A stretch of DNA of 64,000 bases from Microbacterium ureisolvens (GTDB taxonomy: Bacteria > Actinomycetota > Actinomycetes > Actinomycetales > Microbacteriaceae). Within the stretch, counting starts at the first letter, position 1. The number at the start of each line of letters is the position of its first letter. The translations under genes were made by a program, and so were the position numbers. Shown piece after piece: positions 43,354 through 52,656 of this stretch. Below the pieces are notes generated by a model that saw only the letters and a program-made list of their open reading frames with translations, was not told the origin of the DNA and did no database searches. The DNA is taken from contig NZ_JAEUAX010000013.1 in assembly GCF_019511645.1 (NCBI RefSeq), positions 32,749 to 96,748 on the forward strand. Reading direction: 5' to 3'.

Positions 43354-44856
43354 GTGTCGACCGTCACCGAATCCGCCGATCGCCACCGCGGCGAGCCCAC
43401 CGTGCGGCAGGCGCTGCGTCGGCCGCGCCTTCTCACGCGCGAGGTCATCGCCGGACTCGTCGTCGCGCTCGCGCTCATCCCCGAGGCGATCGCGTTCTCG
43501 GTCGTCGCGGGCGTCGACCCGCGAGTGGGGCTGTTCTCGTCCTTCGTGCTGGCGGTCGTCATCGCGTTCACCGGCGGGCGCCCGGCCATGATCACCGCCG
43601 CCGCGGGGGCGGTGGCGCTCGTCATCGCCCCCGTCGCGCGCGAGTACGGCTCGGACTATCTCATCGTCACGATCGCGCTGGCGGGCATCCTGCAGGTGCT
43701 CCTCGCGGTGCTCGGCGTCGCGAGGCTCATGCGGTTCATTCCGCGCAGCGTGATGGTCGGCTTCGTGAACGCGCTCGCGATCCTGATCTTCCTGTCGCAG
43801 GTGCCGCAGCTCATCGACGTGCCGTTGGCGGTGTACGCCCTCGTCGCGGTTGGGCTCGGCCTCCTGGTCGTGTGGCCGCGCATCACGCGGGCGGTTCCGG
43901 CACCACTCATCGCCATCGTGGTGCTGACCGTGGTCGTGGTGGTGTTCGGGCTCACGGCGGTGCCGAACGTCGCCGACCAGGGCGAGCTGCCCCGCAGCCT
44001 CCCGGAGCTGCTCGTCCCGAGCGTGCCCCTCACCTGGGAGACCCTGCAGATCGTCGCTCCGTACGCGTTCGCCGCCGCGCTCGTGGGCCTCCTCGAGTCG
44101 CTCATGACCGCGAAGCTCGTCGACGACCTCACCGACACCCGCTCCCGCAAGACCCGCGAAGCGTGGGGACTCGGCATCGCCAACCTCGCTTCGGCGTTCT
44201 TCGGCGGCACCGGCGGCTGCGCGATGATCGGCCAGACGATGATCAACGTCAAGACCTCCGGCGGCCGCACGCGCATCTCGACGTTCATGGCCGGAGTGTG
44301 GGTCCTCGTGCTGGTCGTGGCCCTCGGCGACATCGTCGGGCTCATCCCGATGGCGGCGCTGGTCGCCGTGATGATCGTGGTGTCGGTCATGACATTCGAT
44401 TGGCACAGCATCCGCCCGTCGACGCTGAAACGGATGCCGCGCAGCGAGACCCTCGTGATGCTCATCACCGTCGTGGCCACCGTCTGGACCCACAACCTCG
44501 CCGTCGGCGTGGTCCTCGGCGTGCTCGCCGCGATGGTGCTGTTCGCGCGACGCGTCGCGCACTTCACGACCGTCACGCGCGAGGTCGACGGTGACACCGC
44601 CCGCTACCGCGTGGACGGCGAGCTCTTCTTCGCCTCGAGCAACGACCTCACCACGCAGTTCGAGTACGCCGCCGACCCGCCGAACGTCGTCATCGACCTC
44701 TCGCGAACCCACGTGTGGGACGCCTCGACCGTCGCCGCCCTCGACGCGATCGTCACGAAGTACGAGTCCCGTGGCACGACCGTGAAGCTGCACGGGATGA
44801 CGGATGCTGCCGCCCGTTTCCACGGCCGTCTCAGCGGGGAGCTCGGCCAGGCCTGA
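43354..44856 (+). CDS. SulP-family anion transporter with STAS domain
   Basis: 500 residues, GTG start. The membrane part (1-400) has the SulP motifs GLVVALALIPEAIAFSVVAGVDPRVGLFSS (in parts) and FFGGTGGCAMIGQTMINVKTSGGRTR (in parts). The C-terminal STAS domain (about 410-500) contains NVVIDLSRTHVWDASTVAALD, where Ser can be a regulatory phosphosite. It transports sulfate, bicarbonate or a similar anion. A TAGAGT -10 lies at 43267-43272. Confidence 0.9.
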   Translation: MSTVTESADRHRGEPTVRQALRRPRLLTREVIAGLVVALALIPEAIAFSVVAGVDPRVGLFSSFVLAVVIAFTGGRPAMITAAAGAVALVIAPVAREYGSDYLIVTIALAGILQVLLAVLGVARLMRFIPRSVMVGFVNALAILIFLSQVPQLIDVPLAVYALVAVGLGLLVVWPRITRAVPAPLIAIVVLTVVVVVFGLTAVPNVADQGELPRSLPELLVPSVPLTWETLQIVAPYAFAAALVGLLESLMTAKLVDDLTDTRSRKTREAWGLGIANLASAFFGGTGGCAMIGQTMINVKTSGGRTRISTFMAGVWVLVLVVALGDIVGLIPMAALVAVMIVVSVMTFDWHSIRPSTLKRMPRSETLVMLITVVATVWTHNLAVGVVLGVLAAMVLFARRVAHFTTVTREVDGDTARYRVDGELFFASSNDLTTQFEYAADPPNVVIDLSRTHVWDASTVAALDAIVTKYESRGTTVKLHGMTDAAARFHGRLSGELGQA

Positions 44857-44950
44857 CCGACCGCGAGGGGCAGCACGGCGCCCCGTGCAAGCCCCTGCCC
44901 CCAGCTGCGGCATCCGCATACGGTGAACGCAGCAGACGCGAGGAGGGGCG

Positions 44951-45793
44951 ATGATCGACGAGCTCGCCGGTGCACCGCTCATCGGCCCGGTGGAACCGCC
45001 CGCCCTCCACGTCATGACCTTCAACATCCGCCGGAGGATGACCGGTCTGGCGTGGCGGCGGGCCGACCGCTGGCGTCACCGCACCCCCGCGGTCCGGGCT
45101 CTGCTGGGGCAGGAGCAGCCGACGATCGCCGGGATGCAGGAGGTGCTGCCCGACCAGGCGGACGCCGCCCTCGCGGCTCTCGGACGCCGCTACCGCTTCA
45201 TCGGCCGGGGCCACGGCCGCCGCGGCACCGGCGAGGGCTGCCCGCTCTTCTACGACGCCGAGCGCCTCGACCTTCTCGAGTGGGAGCAGACAGCGCTGTC
45301 GGAGTACTCGCACGAGCCCGGGTCGCGGACCTGGGGCAACCTCATCCCACGCATCGCGGTGACCGCCCGCTTCCGCGACCGCGCCACCGGACGCCGGTTC
45401 GCCGTGGTGAACACCCACCTCGACCCGTTCTCCCCGCGCTCGCGTCTGCGCTCCGCGGACGCCCTCAAGGCCATCATCGGCTCGGGACCGGCGGTGCTGA
45501 CGGGAGATCTGAACGCCGGTCCCGGCTCACGGACCCTGCGTGAGATGCTCGACGGCGGACTGTGCGACGCGTGGGCCGTCGCCGAGCAGCGGGTGACGGC
45601 ATCCGTGGGAACGTTCGTGAACTATCGCGCACCGCGACCCGACCGTGCCCGCATCGACTGGATCCTGGTCACGCCCGGCATCGAGGTCGAGCGCGCCGCG
45701 ATCAACACCCGCGTCTTCGGCGGGGTGTGGCCGTCCGACCACGTACCGGTGCAGGCGGTCGTGACCCTGCCGGACGACAGAGGCCGCGCATGA
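44951..45793 (+). CDS. Endonuclease/exonuclease/phosphatase-fold protein
   Basis: 280 residues. EEP landmarks are MTFNIRRRM, MQEVLPDQ (catalytic Glu), VNTHLDPFSPRSR, LTGDLNAGPGS and a final WPSDHVPVQAVV. Similar proteins hydrolyse phosphodiesters or phosphoinositides. No signal peptide. Ribosome site gaggaggggcg is strong. The next gene overlaps by 4 bases (45790). Confidence 0.85.
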   Translation: MIDELAGAPLIGPVEPPALHVMTFNIRRRMTGLAWRRADRWRHRTPAVRALLGQEQPTIAGMQEVLPDQADAALAALGRRYRFIGRGHGRRGTGEGCPLFYDAERLDLLEWEQTALSEYSHEPGSRTWGNLIPRIAVTARFRDRATGRRFAVVNTHLDPFSPRSRLRSADALKAIIGSGPAVLTGDLNAGPGSRTLREMLDGGLCDAWAVAEQRVTASVGTFVNYRAPRPDRARIDWILVTPGIEVERAAINTRVFGGVWPSDHVPVQAVVTLPDDRGRA

Positions 45794-46368
45794 TCGAGCG
45801 GTTCCTCGCGGCCCCGCGCGGCGTCGGCGCGTGGGTGGCCGACGGAGTGCGGCTGCTGGGCGCGCTCGGCGTCGTCGCCGCGTTCGTCTGGTGGGCGCCG
45901 GGTGACGCGGGCATCCTCGCGCTGTCCCTGCTGGCGCTGGTGGTCCCACGCTTCGCCGGCGTCCGACCGGGCTTCGACATCGCCTTCTGCGTCACGGTCC
46001 TGGTCGCCGCGTGGAGCAACGTCCTCGACGTCTACGAGTCCGTCGCGGTGTGGGATCTCGTCGTGCACTTCGTGTGCACCGGCCTGCTTGCCGCCATGGC
46101 TTACGTGGTGCTCGCGCGCCTGGATATCGTGCCGGCGCCGCTCGCAGCCGGCACCCGGCGGGCGACGCCGGTGGTCCTCGTCGGCGTCCTGGGCCTCGCG
46201 CTCAGCGCCATGTGGGAGATGGTCGAGTGGGTGGGTCGCACCTTCATCGCACCGGACATCTTCGTGACGTATCAAGACACGATCGGCGACATGGCCGCGG
46301 GCGGCCTCGGCGCGCTCGCCGCCGGGTTCGTCGTCTCTCGCGTCAGGCTGCTGAGCGATCCGGCGTGA
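45790..46368 (+). CDS. Hypothetical polytopic membrane protein
   Basis: 192 residues with five or six membrane helices. VWDLVVHFVCTGLL and a later SAMWEMVEWVGR followed by YQDTIGDMAAGGLGALAAG resemble the DUF2238/YjdF-type group, where conserved Asp, Glu and His face the membrane. Function unknown. Translationally coupled to the EEP-fold gene (ATGA). Confidence 0.7.
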   Translation: MIERFLAAPRGVGAWVADGVRLLGALGVVAAFVWWAPGDAGILALSLLALVVPRFAGVRPGFDIAFCVTVLVAAWSNVLDVYESVAVWDLVVHFVCTGLLAAMAYVVLARLDIVPAPLAAGTRRATPVVLVGVLGLALSAMWEMVEWVGRTFIAPDIFVTYQDTIGDMAAGGLGALAAGFVVSRVRLLSDPA

Positions 46369-46498
46369 TCTCGACCAGACGCACCTCGGTCACCGCGCCG
46401 CAACTCAAGGCTCGTTCCCAGGTTCGCGGGACCAAAACCGGCGAGGCATCCGTTCTCCTCTATGACGCCGCAGCCAGCCGCGTCGAACTGGAGGAATC

Positions 46499-46966
46499 GT
46501 GACCAACGAGTACCGCAAGACCCCCGAGGCGCTGAGCCGCCTCACCGACACCCAGTACCGCGTGACCCAGGAGGACGGCACCGAGCCGGCGTTCCGGAAC
46601 GCGTACTGGAACAACCACGAGCCGGGCATCTACGTCGACGTCGTCTCGGGCCAGCCGCTGTTCTCGTCGACCGACAAGTACGACAGCGGAACCGGATGGC
46701 CGAGCTTCACCAAGCCCATCGAGCCCGACGCCGTCTCGACCAAGAAGGACTGGAAGCTGATCCTGCCACGCACCGAGGTGCGCTCGTCCGGCGCCGACAG
46801 CCATCTGGGTCACGTCTTCCCCGACGGCCCACGGCAGGCCGGCGGCCTGAGATACTGCATGAATTCGGCCGCGCTGCGCTTCGTGCCCGCCTCGTCGCTC
46901 GAGGACGAGGGCTACGGCGCCTACCGACACCTCTTCACCACCGAGAACCAGGAGCACGCATCATGA
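46499..46966 (+). CDS. msrB: Peptide-methionine (R)-S-oxide reductase
   Basis: 155 residues, GTG start with ggagga upstream. MsrB motifs are SGTGWPSF (63-70), SHLGHVF and RYCMNSAALRF with catalytic Cys120. The two CxxC pairs that hold zinc in many MsrB proteins are absent; the position before SHLGHVF reads RSSGAD. It repairs the R form of methionine sulfoxide in proteins. Its stop overlaps the msrA start. Confidence 0.9.
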   Translation: MTNEYRKTPEALSRLTDTQYRVTQEDGTEPAFRNAYWNNHEPGIYVDVVSGQPLFSSTDKYDSGTGWPSFTKPIEPDAVSTKKDWKLILPRTEVRSSGADSHLGHVFPDGPRQAGGLRYCMNSAALRFVPASSLEDEGYGAYRHLFTTENQEHAS

Positions 46967-47517
46967 CCAGCGGTCCCTTCGACACCGGCGAGATCACCCG
47001 CACCCCGGGCACCGAGACGGCGGTCCTCGCCGGCGGCTGTTTCTGGGGCATGGAGGACCTCATCCGCCGCCAGCCCGGCGTGCTCGACACGCGCGTCGGC
47101 TACACCGGCGGCGAGAACGCGCACGCGACCTACCGCAAGCACCCCGGTCACGCCGAGGCCGTGGAGATCGTCTTCGACCCCGAGAAGACCACGTACCGCG
47201 ACATCCTCGCGTTCTTCTTCCAGATCCACGACCCGTCGACCCTGAACCGCCAGGGCAATGACATCGGCTCGAGCTACCGCTCGGCGATCTTCCCGCTCTC
47301 CCCCGAGCAGGAGCAGGTCGCCCGCGACACCATCGCCGACGTCGACGCCTCGGGTCTCTGGCCGGGCAAGGCCGTCACCACGATCGAGCCCGCCGGCCCG
47401 TTCTGGGAGGCGGAGCCCGAGCACCAGGACTACCTGATCCGCATCCCCAACGGCTACACCTGCCACTTCCCGCGGGCCGGGTGGGTGCTCCCCAAGCGCG
47501 CCGACGCGACGGCGTAG
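46963..47517 (+). CDS. msrA: Peptide-methionine (S)-S-oxide reductase
   Basis: 184 residues. The active site GGCFWGMED contains catalytic Cys26. VGYTGGENAHATYRKHPGHAEAVEI and GNDIGSSYRSAIF complete the MsrA pattern. It repairs the S form of methionine sulfoxide, complementing the upstream msrB with which it overlaps by 4 bases (ATGA). A palindromic terminator follows. Confidence 0.92.
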   Translation: MTSGPFDTGEITRTPGTETAVLAGGCFWGMEDLIRRQPGVLDTRVGYTGGENAHATYRKHPGHAEAVEIVFDPEKTTYRDILAFFFQIHDPSTLNRQGNDIGSSYRSAIFPLSPEQEQVARDTIADVDASGLWPGKAVTTIEPAGPFWEAEPEHQDYLIRIPNGYTCHFPRAGWVLPKRADATA

Positions 47518-47532
47518 AAACAGGCGAGAAAC

Positions 47533-47564
47533 GGATGCCGCGACCCGGCCGGGTCGCGGCATCC
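47533..47564. terminator. Bidirectional terminator, perfect palindrome
   Basis: 16-base arms with no spacer (centre GGCC) between the msrBA operon and the convergent GyrI-like gene. The outer arms are GGATGCCGCG and its complement, again the recurring window word. Confidence 0.7.
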
Positions 47565-47592
47565 ACTCGTCCGCCGGGCATGCGGCTGCGGG

Positions 47593-48213
47593 CTACCCGG
47601 CGGCTTCCACGGGCTGGCGCAGGATCGTGCGCAGTTTCTCAGGAGCGGTACGCCGAGGGTCGGCGAGGTAGATCTCGTGGTGCAGGCCACGCATGCGCAG
47701 GCCGGCCGCGGGGATGACCCGCTCGTGCATCTCGGCGAGGACCGGCGCCTCGTCGTCATACGACCCGATGTGCAGGGTCTGCACGCACCGCCCCTCTGCG
47801 AGCTCCGCCAGGCGCAGTCGACCGATGGCGGGCGACCCGCCTCTGGCCGAAGCCGTCTCCCGCGCGCGATCGACGTGGGCGTCGTCCAGCCACTCGGGGA
47901 CGAGACTCATCATCGTCCAGCTCCAGCGCGACTTGTCGCGCTCAGACGTGAAGGTGGCCATGTCGTCCGACCACCAGAGCCCTTCGAGCGGCATCACGAC
48001 GTAGTCACGGTCGAGTTCGCCCTTGCTCAGGAACTTGAGCTTGTAGGCGACGCCGAACACCGCCGCCACGGCCTCGCCGTACTCGTCCGACGTGTTGGGG
48101 TCGCCGTGACCGTCGATCATGAGGTACCGCATCGGAGGAACGTCGACGATCTCGAACGACCCCCGGGGAGCGGTATACGCCGCGATCGACTTCTTCAGGT
48201 CGAGCTTGGTCAC
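47593..48213 (-). CDS. GyrI-like small-molecule-binding protein
   Basis: 206 residues, GTG start. The sequence KLDLKKSIAAYTAPRGSFEIVDVPPMRYLMIDGHGDPN (in parts), LEGLWW and LHIGSYDDEAPVL matches stand-alone GyrI-like/SOUL-type domains. Such proteins bind or hydrolyse small hydrophobic compounds. The start overlaps the stop of the dehydrogenase gene upstream (GTGA). Confidence 0.75.
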   Translation of the reverse strand: MTKLDLKKSIAAYTAPRGSFEIVDVPPMRYLMIDGHGDPNTSDEYGEAVAAVFGVAYKLKFLSKGELDRDYVVMPLEGLWWSDDMATFTSERDKSRWSWTMMSLVPEWLDDAHVDRARETASARGGSPAIGRLRLAELAEGRCVQTLHIGSYDDEAPVLAEMHERVIPAAGLRMRGLHHEIYLADPRRTAPEKLRTILRQPVEAAG

Positions 48214-49301
48214 GACGCGTGGTCGGCCGTCTCGGACTGGCCGCTGCTGGACGATTCCGACTTGCGCGAGCCCGCTTCCAGCACGTCGCCCGCGGGGAGC
48301 TCCTGATGACCGCCGAACTGCAGACGCATCGCGGAGAGCACCTGGTTGGCGAAGTGGTCCTCGTCGCGCGAGGCGAACCGTTCGAACAGGGAGGCCGCGA
48401 GCACCGGCGCCGGGACACCCGTGTCGACCGCGGCCTTCACCGTCCAACGCCCTTCACCCGAGTCGGAGACGCGCCCCGCGAGCCCGTCCAGTGTCGGGTT
48501 GCCCTGAAGCGCCGCCGCGGTCAGGTCGAGCAGCCACGACGAGATCACCGAGCCGCGGCGCCACAGCTCCGCGACCTTCGGGGTGTCGATCGTGAACTGG
48601 TAGAACTCGGGTTCCTCCAGCGGTGCCACCTCGGCCGAGTGCTGCGCCTCTTGAACACCCGCATCCGCGTGCTCGAGGATGTTGAGGCCCTCCGCGAGCG
48701 CCGCCATCACGCCGTACTCGATGCCGTTGTGCACCATCTTCACGAAGTGGCCCGCGCCGGACGGCCCGCAGTGCAGGTACCCCAGTTCCTCGGGGGCGAA
48801 GTCGCCGGCCCGGCCCGGCGTGCGCGGGGCCTCGCCGCTGCCGGGAGCGATCGTGCGCAGGATCGGCTCGAGGCGTGCGAAGGCCTCGTCAGGCCCGCCG
48901 ACCATGAGGCAGTACCCGCGCTCCAGGCCGAACACGCCGCCGCTGGTCCCGACGTCCACGTAGTGGATGCCGGTGTCGCGGAGTGCGGCCGCGCGGCGGA
49001 CGTCGTCGCGGTAGTTCGAGTTGCCGCCGTCGATGATGATGTCGCCGGGCTCGAGCAACGCGGCCACCTCGTCGACGACCTTCCCCGTCAGCCCCGCAGG
49101 GATCATCAGCCAGACGGCGCGGGGCGCCTCCAGCTTGCGGACGAAGTCGGCCAGGCTGTCGGATCCGACGGCCCCCTCGCCCGCGAGGGCCGACACGGCG
49201 TCGGGGCTGACGTCGTACACGACGCACTCGTGCCCGTCTCGCATCAGGCGCCGGACGATGTTGCCGCCCATCCGGCCGAGGCCCACCATTCCCAGTTGCA
49301 T
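48210..49301 (-). CDS. gnd: 6-phosphogluconate dehydrogenase, decarboxylating
   Basis: 363 residues. NAD(P) site MQLGMVGLGRMGGNIVRRL, substrate motifs DGGNSNYRDD and GTSGGVFGLE, and the catalytic segment GPSGAGHFVKMVHNGIEYG are clear. The chain is shorter than the classical 470-residue enzyme, as in the NAD-type (GntZ/YqeC-like) group. It converts 6-phosphogluconate to ribulose 5-phosphate and CO2. ATG 49301 was chosen over an upstream in-frame start because of its gaggag site. The C-terminus has a Ser-rich tail. Confidence 0.88.
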   Translation of the reverse strand: MQLGMVGLGRMGGNIVRRLMRDGHECVVYDVSPDAVSALAGEGAVGSDSLADFVRKLEAPRAVWLMIPAGLTGKVVDEVAALLEPGDIIIDGGNSNYRDDVRRAAALRDTGIHYVDVGTSGGVFGLERGYCLMVGGPDEAFARLEPILRTIAPGSGEAPRTPGRAGDFAPEELGYLHCGPSGAGHFVKMVHNGIEYGVMAALAEGLNILEHADAGVQEAQHSAEVAPLEEPEFYQFTIDTPKVAELWRRGSVISSWLLDLTAAALQGNPTLDGLAGRVSDSGEGRWTVKAAVDTGVPAPVLAASLFERFASRDEDHFANQVLSAMRLQFGGHQELPAGDVLEAGSRKSESSSSGQSETADHAS

Positions 49302-49373
49302 CGCCGCTCCTCTGCTCACCCGTGGAGGGCGCCGTGCGCGGGCGCCCGTGCTCGAAAGTCTAGGGAGCCCTGG

Positions 49374-50027
49374 TCACACGTTGATGATCGTGCTGAAGGC
49401 CAACACGATGATGAGCGCGTTGAGGAAGAAGCTCGTCGTGGTGTGCCAGACAACGGTCCACCGCATCCGTGTCGTCATCACCTGGACGTCCGACACCGAG
49501 AAGGTGGTCGCGTTCGTGAACGAGAAGTACACGAAGTCCGCGAGCCGCGGGTACTCCGTACCCGGGAACTTCAGCGGTGGAACGTCGGAGGCCCGATAGC
49601 GGCGGTCGTAGATCCGCGAGAAGCCCCAGTGGAAGAGCGCCCACGACAGCAGCATCGCAACCACGCCGATCGGCTCGACCGAGCCCTGCCAGCCAGGTTC
49701 GTTGCGGAGCACGAGGAGTTCCGTGGCGGCGACGATCCCGACGATGCTCGCGAGGAAGGTGGCGGTCACGGTGATCGCGGCGACCAGCGGATGAGCGTCG
49801 AACTTCCCCATCCATCGAGGGGCCTCGGTCCGGGATCGCCGGACGCTCACTCCGACGGCGATCACCGACGCGAGCCAGTACAGGCCGCCGAGCGCGCACC
49901 ACGCGGCGAGGGCATCGACCGTGCCCTCGTCCTCCTCCGACAGGAAGACGACGAGGCCGAGCCAGATCAGGGCGAGCTGCACCAGCAGATCCGCGACTCG
50001 CACGATCACCGCCCAGACCACACGCAC
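49374..50027 (-). CDS. DUF1345 membrane protein
   Basis: 217 residues, GTG start, five predicted membrane helices. The family pattern LADFVYFSFTNATTFSVSDVQVMTTRMR is complete (read in two parts) and is typical of DUF1345. Function unknown, though the pore-like TTFSVSDV motif has suggested ion-channel relatives. Confidence 0.8.
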   Translation of the reverse strand: MRVVWAVIVRVADLLVQLALIWLGLVVFLSEEDEGTVDALAAWCALGGLYWLASVIAVGVSVRRSRTEAPRWMGKFDAHPLVAAITVTATFLASIVGIVAATELLVLRNEPGWQGSVEPIGVVAMLLSWALFHWGFSRIYDRRYRASDVPPLKFPGTEYPRLADFVYFSFTNATTFSVSDVQVMTTRMRWTVVWHTTTSFFLNALIIVLAFSTIINV

Positions 50028-50097
50028 CCCCCGCGGACGAGTTCCTGCGTGCCACCGTAGCGGGTGGGGTGCCTGTCGAGCCGGATGTGCGGCACCC

Positions 50098-50155
50098 TAT
50101 GCTCCGATCATGCCGATCGTGGTCTCCGGCACCCACGCCAGCGGGAAGGGGCGGC
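50098..50155 (+). pseudogene. AAA ATPase gene remnant, start only
   Basis: ATG 50110 encodes MPIVVSGTHASGK, a typical first strand plus Walker A of a small AAA ATPase. The next bases have lost one nucleotide; in the shifted frame IADLDRP and a stop follow. A -10 TATGCT (50098-50103) sits 6 bases before the ATG, so the original leaderless promoter survives. The rest of the gene is gone. Confidence 0.55.
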
Positions 50156-50228
50156 GATCGCAGACCTCGACCGGCCCTGAAACGCGAGGGCAGCATCCGT
50201 CACCCGAATTCTCGGGCTCGAAGCGACC

Positions 50229-51929
50229 TCAGTCGTGCGGCCCGCGCCGGCCGGAGAAGCCGGCGAACAGCGCGTAGAGCAGCGGCACGAGCGAGCCGAC
50301 CATGAGCACGGTACCGATCGTGAGGTCTTCGGCGCGCAGCACGGAGCCGCTGATGAGGAGTCCTGCGAACAGCACGGCGGCCACGACGCGCCGGATCAGG
50401 CGCTCGAGCCGGCGCAGCCAGCGGTCGAGCTTCGGCACGTCGGCGACGAGGCGCCCGTCCTCGATGCGCGTGACCATGTCGTCGAGGCGCCGGGGCAGCC
50501 GCGCCATGACACCGGCGGTGGTGGCCGCCTCCTGCGCGAGCGCCCTCGCCGCATTGCCCCGCTCGTCGCGCAGCAGGCGGGCGGCGTAGGGCTCGACGGC
50601 GTCCCACACGTTGAACGCGGGGTCGAGCGAGCTGCACATCCCGCTGGTCAGCGACACCGCGCGGATGATGAGCAGGAAGTTCTCGGGCAGCTGGAAGGGC
50701 AGCGACCGCATCACGTCGCCGAACTCCTTGGCGAACTGCCGGAACTCGCGGGGATCGACCTGCTGCAGCTCGGCGAAGCCCATGCCGCCGAAACGGGCGA
50801 ACAGCGCGGTCATCGCGCGCTCGAGCTCGACGGTGTCTGCCGACGGCAGGAGCACGCCGACGGCCCGGATGCTGTCGATCATCTGCGCGCTGTTGCGTGA
50901 GGCGACCGCGATCATGAGCCGCTGGAGGTTGTGCCGGAGATCGTCAGGGACCTCGCCCATCATCCCGAAATCGATGAAGGTGAGCGTCCATGGGTGGCGG
51001 GCGTCACCCGCGGCCCGCGTCACGGGCGTCACGAAGATGTTCCCGGGGTGGGGGTCGGCGTGGAAGAAGCCGCAGAGGAACAACTGGTCGAACATCACGT
51101 TTGCGAATTCGACGGCGACCTCGGCGGGGTCGATGCCCGCCGCCCGGAGGCCATCGATGTCGTTGATCTTGATCGCGGTGACGTCGGCGAGCGTCAGCAC
51201 CCGACGCGTTGTGCGCTCCCACGCGATCTCGGGGACCGTGACCCGGGAGTCCCCGGCGAAGTCGGCGGCGAACCGCTCCGCATTCTGGGCCTCGTGCAGG
51301 TAGTCGATCTCCTGGCGGCTGGTGTGGGCGAACTCCTCGACGAGCGCGGGCAGGTCGACGTGATCGCGCACGACCCGGACGCGGGTGAGCCAGCCCGCCA
51401 CGCGGCGCAGCGCCGCCAGGTCGACGTCGACGATCTCCTCGATGCCCGGCCGCTGCACCTTGACGACGACGTCGGCGAACCCGGTCTCGGCCGCGTCGGC
51501 AGGCGTGAGTCGCGCGCGGTGGGCTTGGCCGAGGGATGCTGCGGCCACGGGCGTCTCATCGACCCATTCGAACGCCCGGCCGAGGGAGACGCCGAGCTCG
51601 GCCTCGGCGAGCTCGCGGATCGCGGGGAAGGCGACAGGCGGGACCTCGTCCTGGAGGCCCTCCAGTTCCTTGGTGATCTCGGGCGGCAGCACGTCGAGCC
51701 GCGACGAGAGGAACTGGCCGACCTTGATCATGAGCCCGCCGTACTGGACGGCGAGCACATGGAATCTGCGCGCGATGTTCTGCAGACGCCGGGTGCGGCC
51801 GCGGGCGGCGAGCGCACCGAAGCCGAACCGGGGCAGGACGAGTTCGAACCACCAGGCCTGCAGGATGTACCGGCCGGCGAACCGGAGGATGCGGCGATAG
51901 CGGGCGCGCGGGTTGCCGACGTCGGCCAT
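50229..51929 (-). CDS. ABC1/UbiB-family protein kinase-like ATPase
   Basis: 566 residues. The family's KxGQ motif is GGLMIKVGQFLSSRLDVLP; other kinase landmarks are AAASLGQAHRA, FFHADPHPGNI and LTFIDFGMMG. Two C-terminal membrane helices (about 515-560) anchor it. UbiB-like proteins support lipid or quinone handling through ATPase activity. ATG 51929. Confidence 0.88.
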   Translation of the reverse strand: MADVGNPRARYRRILRFAGRYILQAWWFELVLPRFGFGALAARGRTRRLQNIARRFHVLAVQYGGLMIKVGQFLSSRLDVLPPEITKELEGLQDEVPPVAFPAIRELAEAELGVSLGRAFEWVDETPVAAASLGQAHRARLTPADAAETGFADVVVKVQRPGIEEIVDVDLAALRRVAGWLTRVRVVRDHVDLPALVEEFAHTSRQEIDYLHEAQNAERFAADFAGDSRVTVPEIAWERTTRRVLTLADVTAIKINDIDGLRAAGIDPAEVAVEFANVMFDQLFLCGFFHADPHPGNIFVTPVTRAAGDARHPWTLTFIDFGMMGEVPDDLRHNLQRLMIAVASRNSAQMIDSIRAVGVLLPSADTVELERAMTALFARFGGMGFAELQQVDPREFRQFAKEFGDVMRSLPFQLPENFLLIIRAVSLTSGMCSSLDPAFNVWDAVEPYAARLLRDERGNAARALAQEAATTAGVMARLPRRLDDMVTRIEDGRLVADVPKLDRWLRRLERLIRRVVAAVLFAGLLISGSVLRAEDLTIGTVLMVGSLVPLLYALFAGFSGRRGPHD

Positions 51930-52051
51930 CGAACTCCTCGGTGGTGCTGGTCAGCTGATCCCGGTGTGCCCGCCTTCCCGGTGGCCCGGGAGCGTGCGCG
52001 CCCACCCTGACCCCGTGGGCCCGGACCGACGCCCTGCGCCGTGGGCGGCCG

Positions 52052-52612
52052 TCAGTCCTGAGCCAGGATCGAGTAGAGCTTACGCCGCGCCTCGTCGAGC
52101 ACTTCGACCGCCTTCGCCACCTGCTCGGGCGTGCCGCTGCGGCCGACGGTCGCAGCCGCCTGGGCGAGCTTCGCCCCCGCCTTCGGCAGCGCCGTCGTGC
52201 GCCCCGAGTCGCGAGTCCCGGCCGACTCCCAGGGCGCCGACTGGCCCTCGGCCGCCGCCGCCTCGGCGCGGCCGGCCTCGGTGAGCGAGTACGTCTTCTT
52301 GCCGTTCGACTCCTCGGCGGCGACGAGCCCCTCGTCCGCGAGCAGCTGCAGCGTCGGATACACCGAGCCCGGGCTCGGCTTCCATGCCCCGTCGCTGCGC
52401 GTCTCGATCTCCTGGATGATCTGATACCCGTGCATGGGCTTCTCGGCGAGGATGGCGAGCACCGCGGCTCGCACATCACCTTTGGCGACGCGCGGCGAGA
52501 AGCTCTTCTCGAACGTGTCTTTCAACTGCTCCATCGCGTCCCAGAAGCTGCCCGGAAGCCCCGAGCCCTGCCCTCCCGGACGCCCACCGAATCCCTGGAA
52601 TGAACCGCTCAT
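52052..52612 (-). CDS. PadR-family regulator
   Basis: 186 residues. A Gly-rich start (GFGGRPGGQGSG) precedes the winged helix (AVLAILAEKPMHGYQIIQEIE, PSPGSVYPTLQLLADEGLV). A helical dimerisation tail follows. The palindrome at 52657-52670 just upstream is probably its operator. The neighbouring ABC1 kinase gene could be a target. ATG 52612. Confidence 0.88.
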   Translation of the reverse strand: MSGSFQGFGGRPGGQGSGLPGSFWDAMEQLKDTFEKSFSPRVAKGDVRAAVLAILAEKPMHGYQIIQEIETRSDGAWKPSPGSVYPTLQLLADEGLVAAEESNGKKTYSLTEAGRAEAAAAEGQSAPWESAGTRDSGRTTALPKAGAKLAQAAATVGRSGTPEQVAKAVEVLDEARRKLYSILAQD

Positions 52613-52656
52613 GACGACCTCCTCAACGAGTGTGTGCCGACACCCTGACGATACCT

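Noticed and set aside
43267..45027. Minus-strand frame of nearly 590 codons
   Set aside because: It is antisense to the SulP gene and is a His/Arg/Asp-rich shadow frame.
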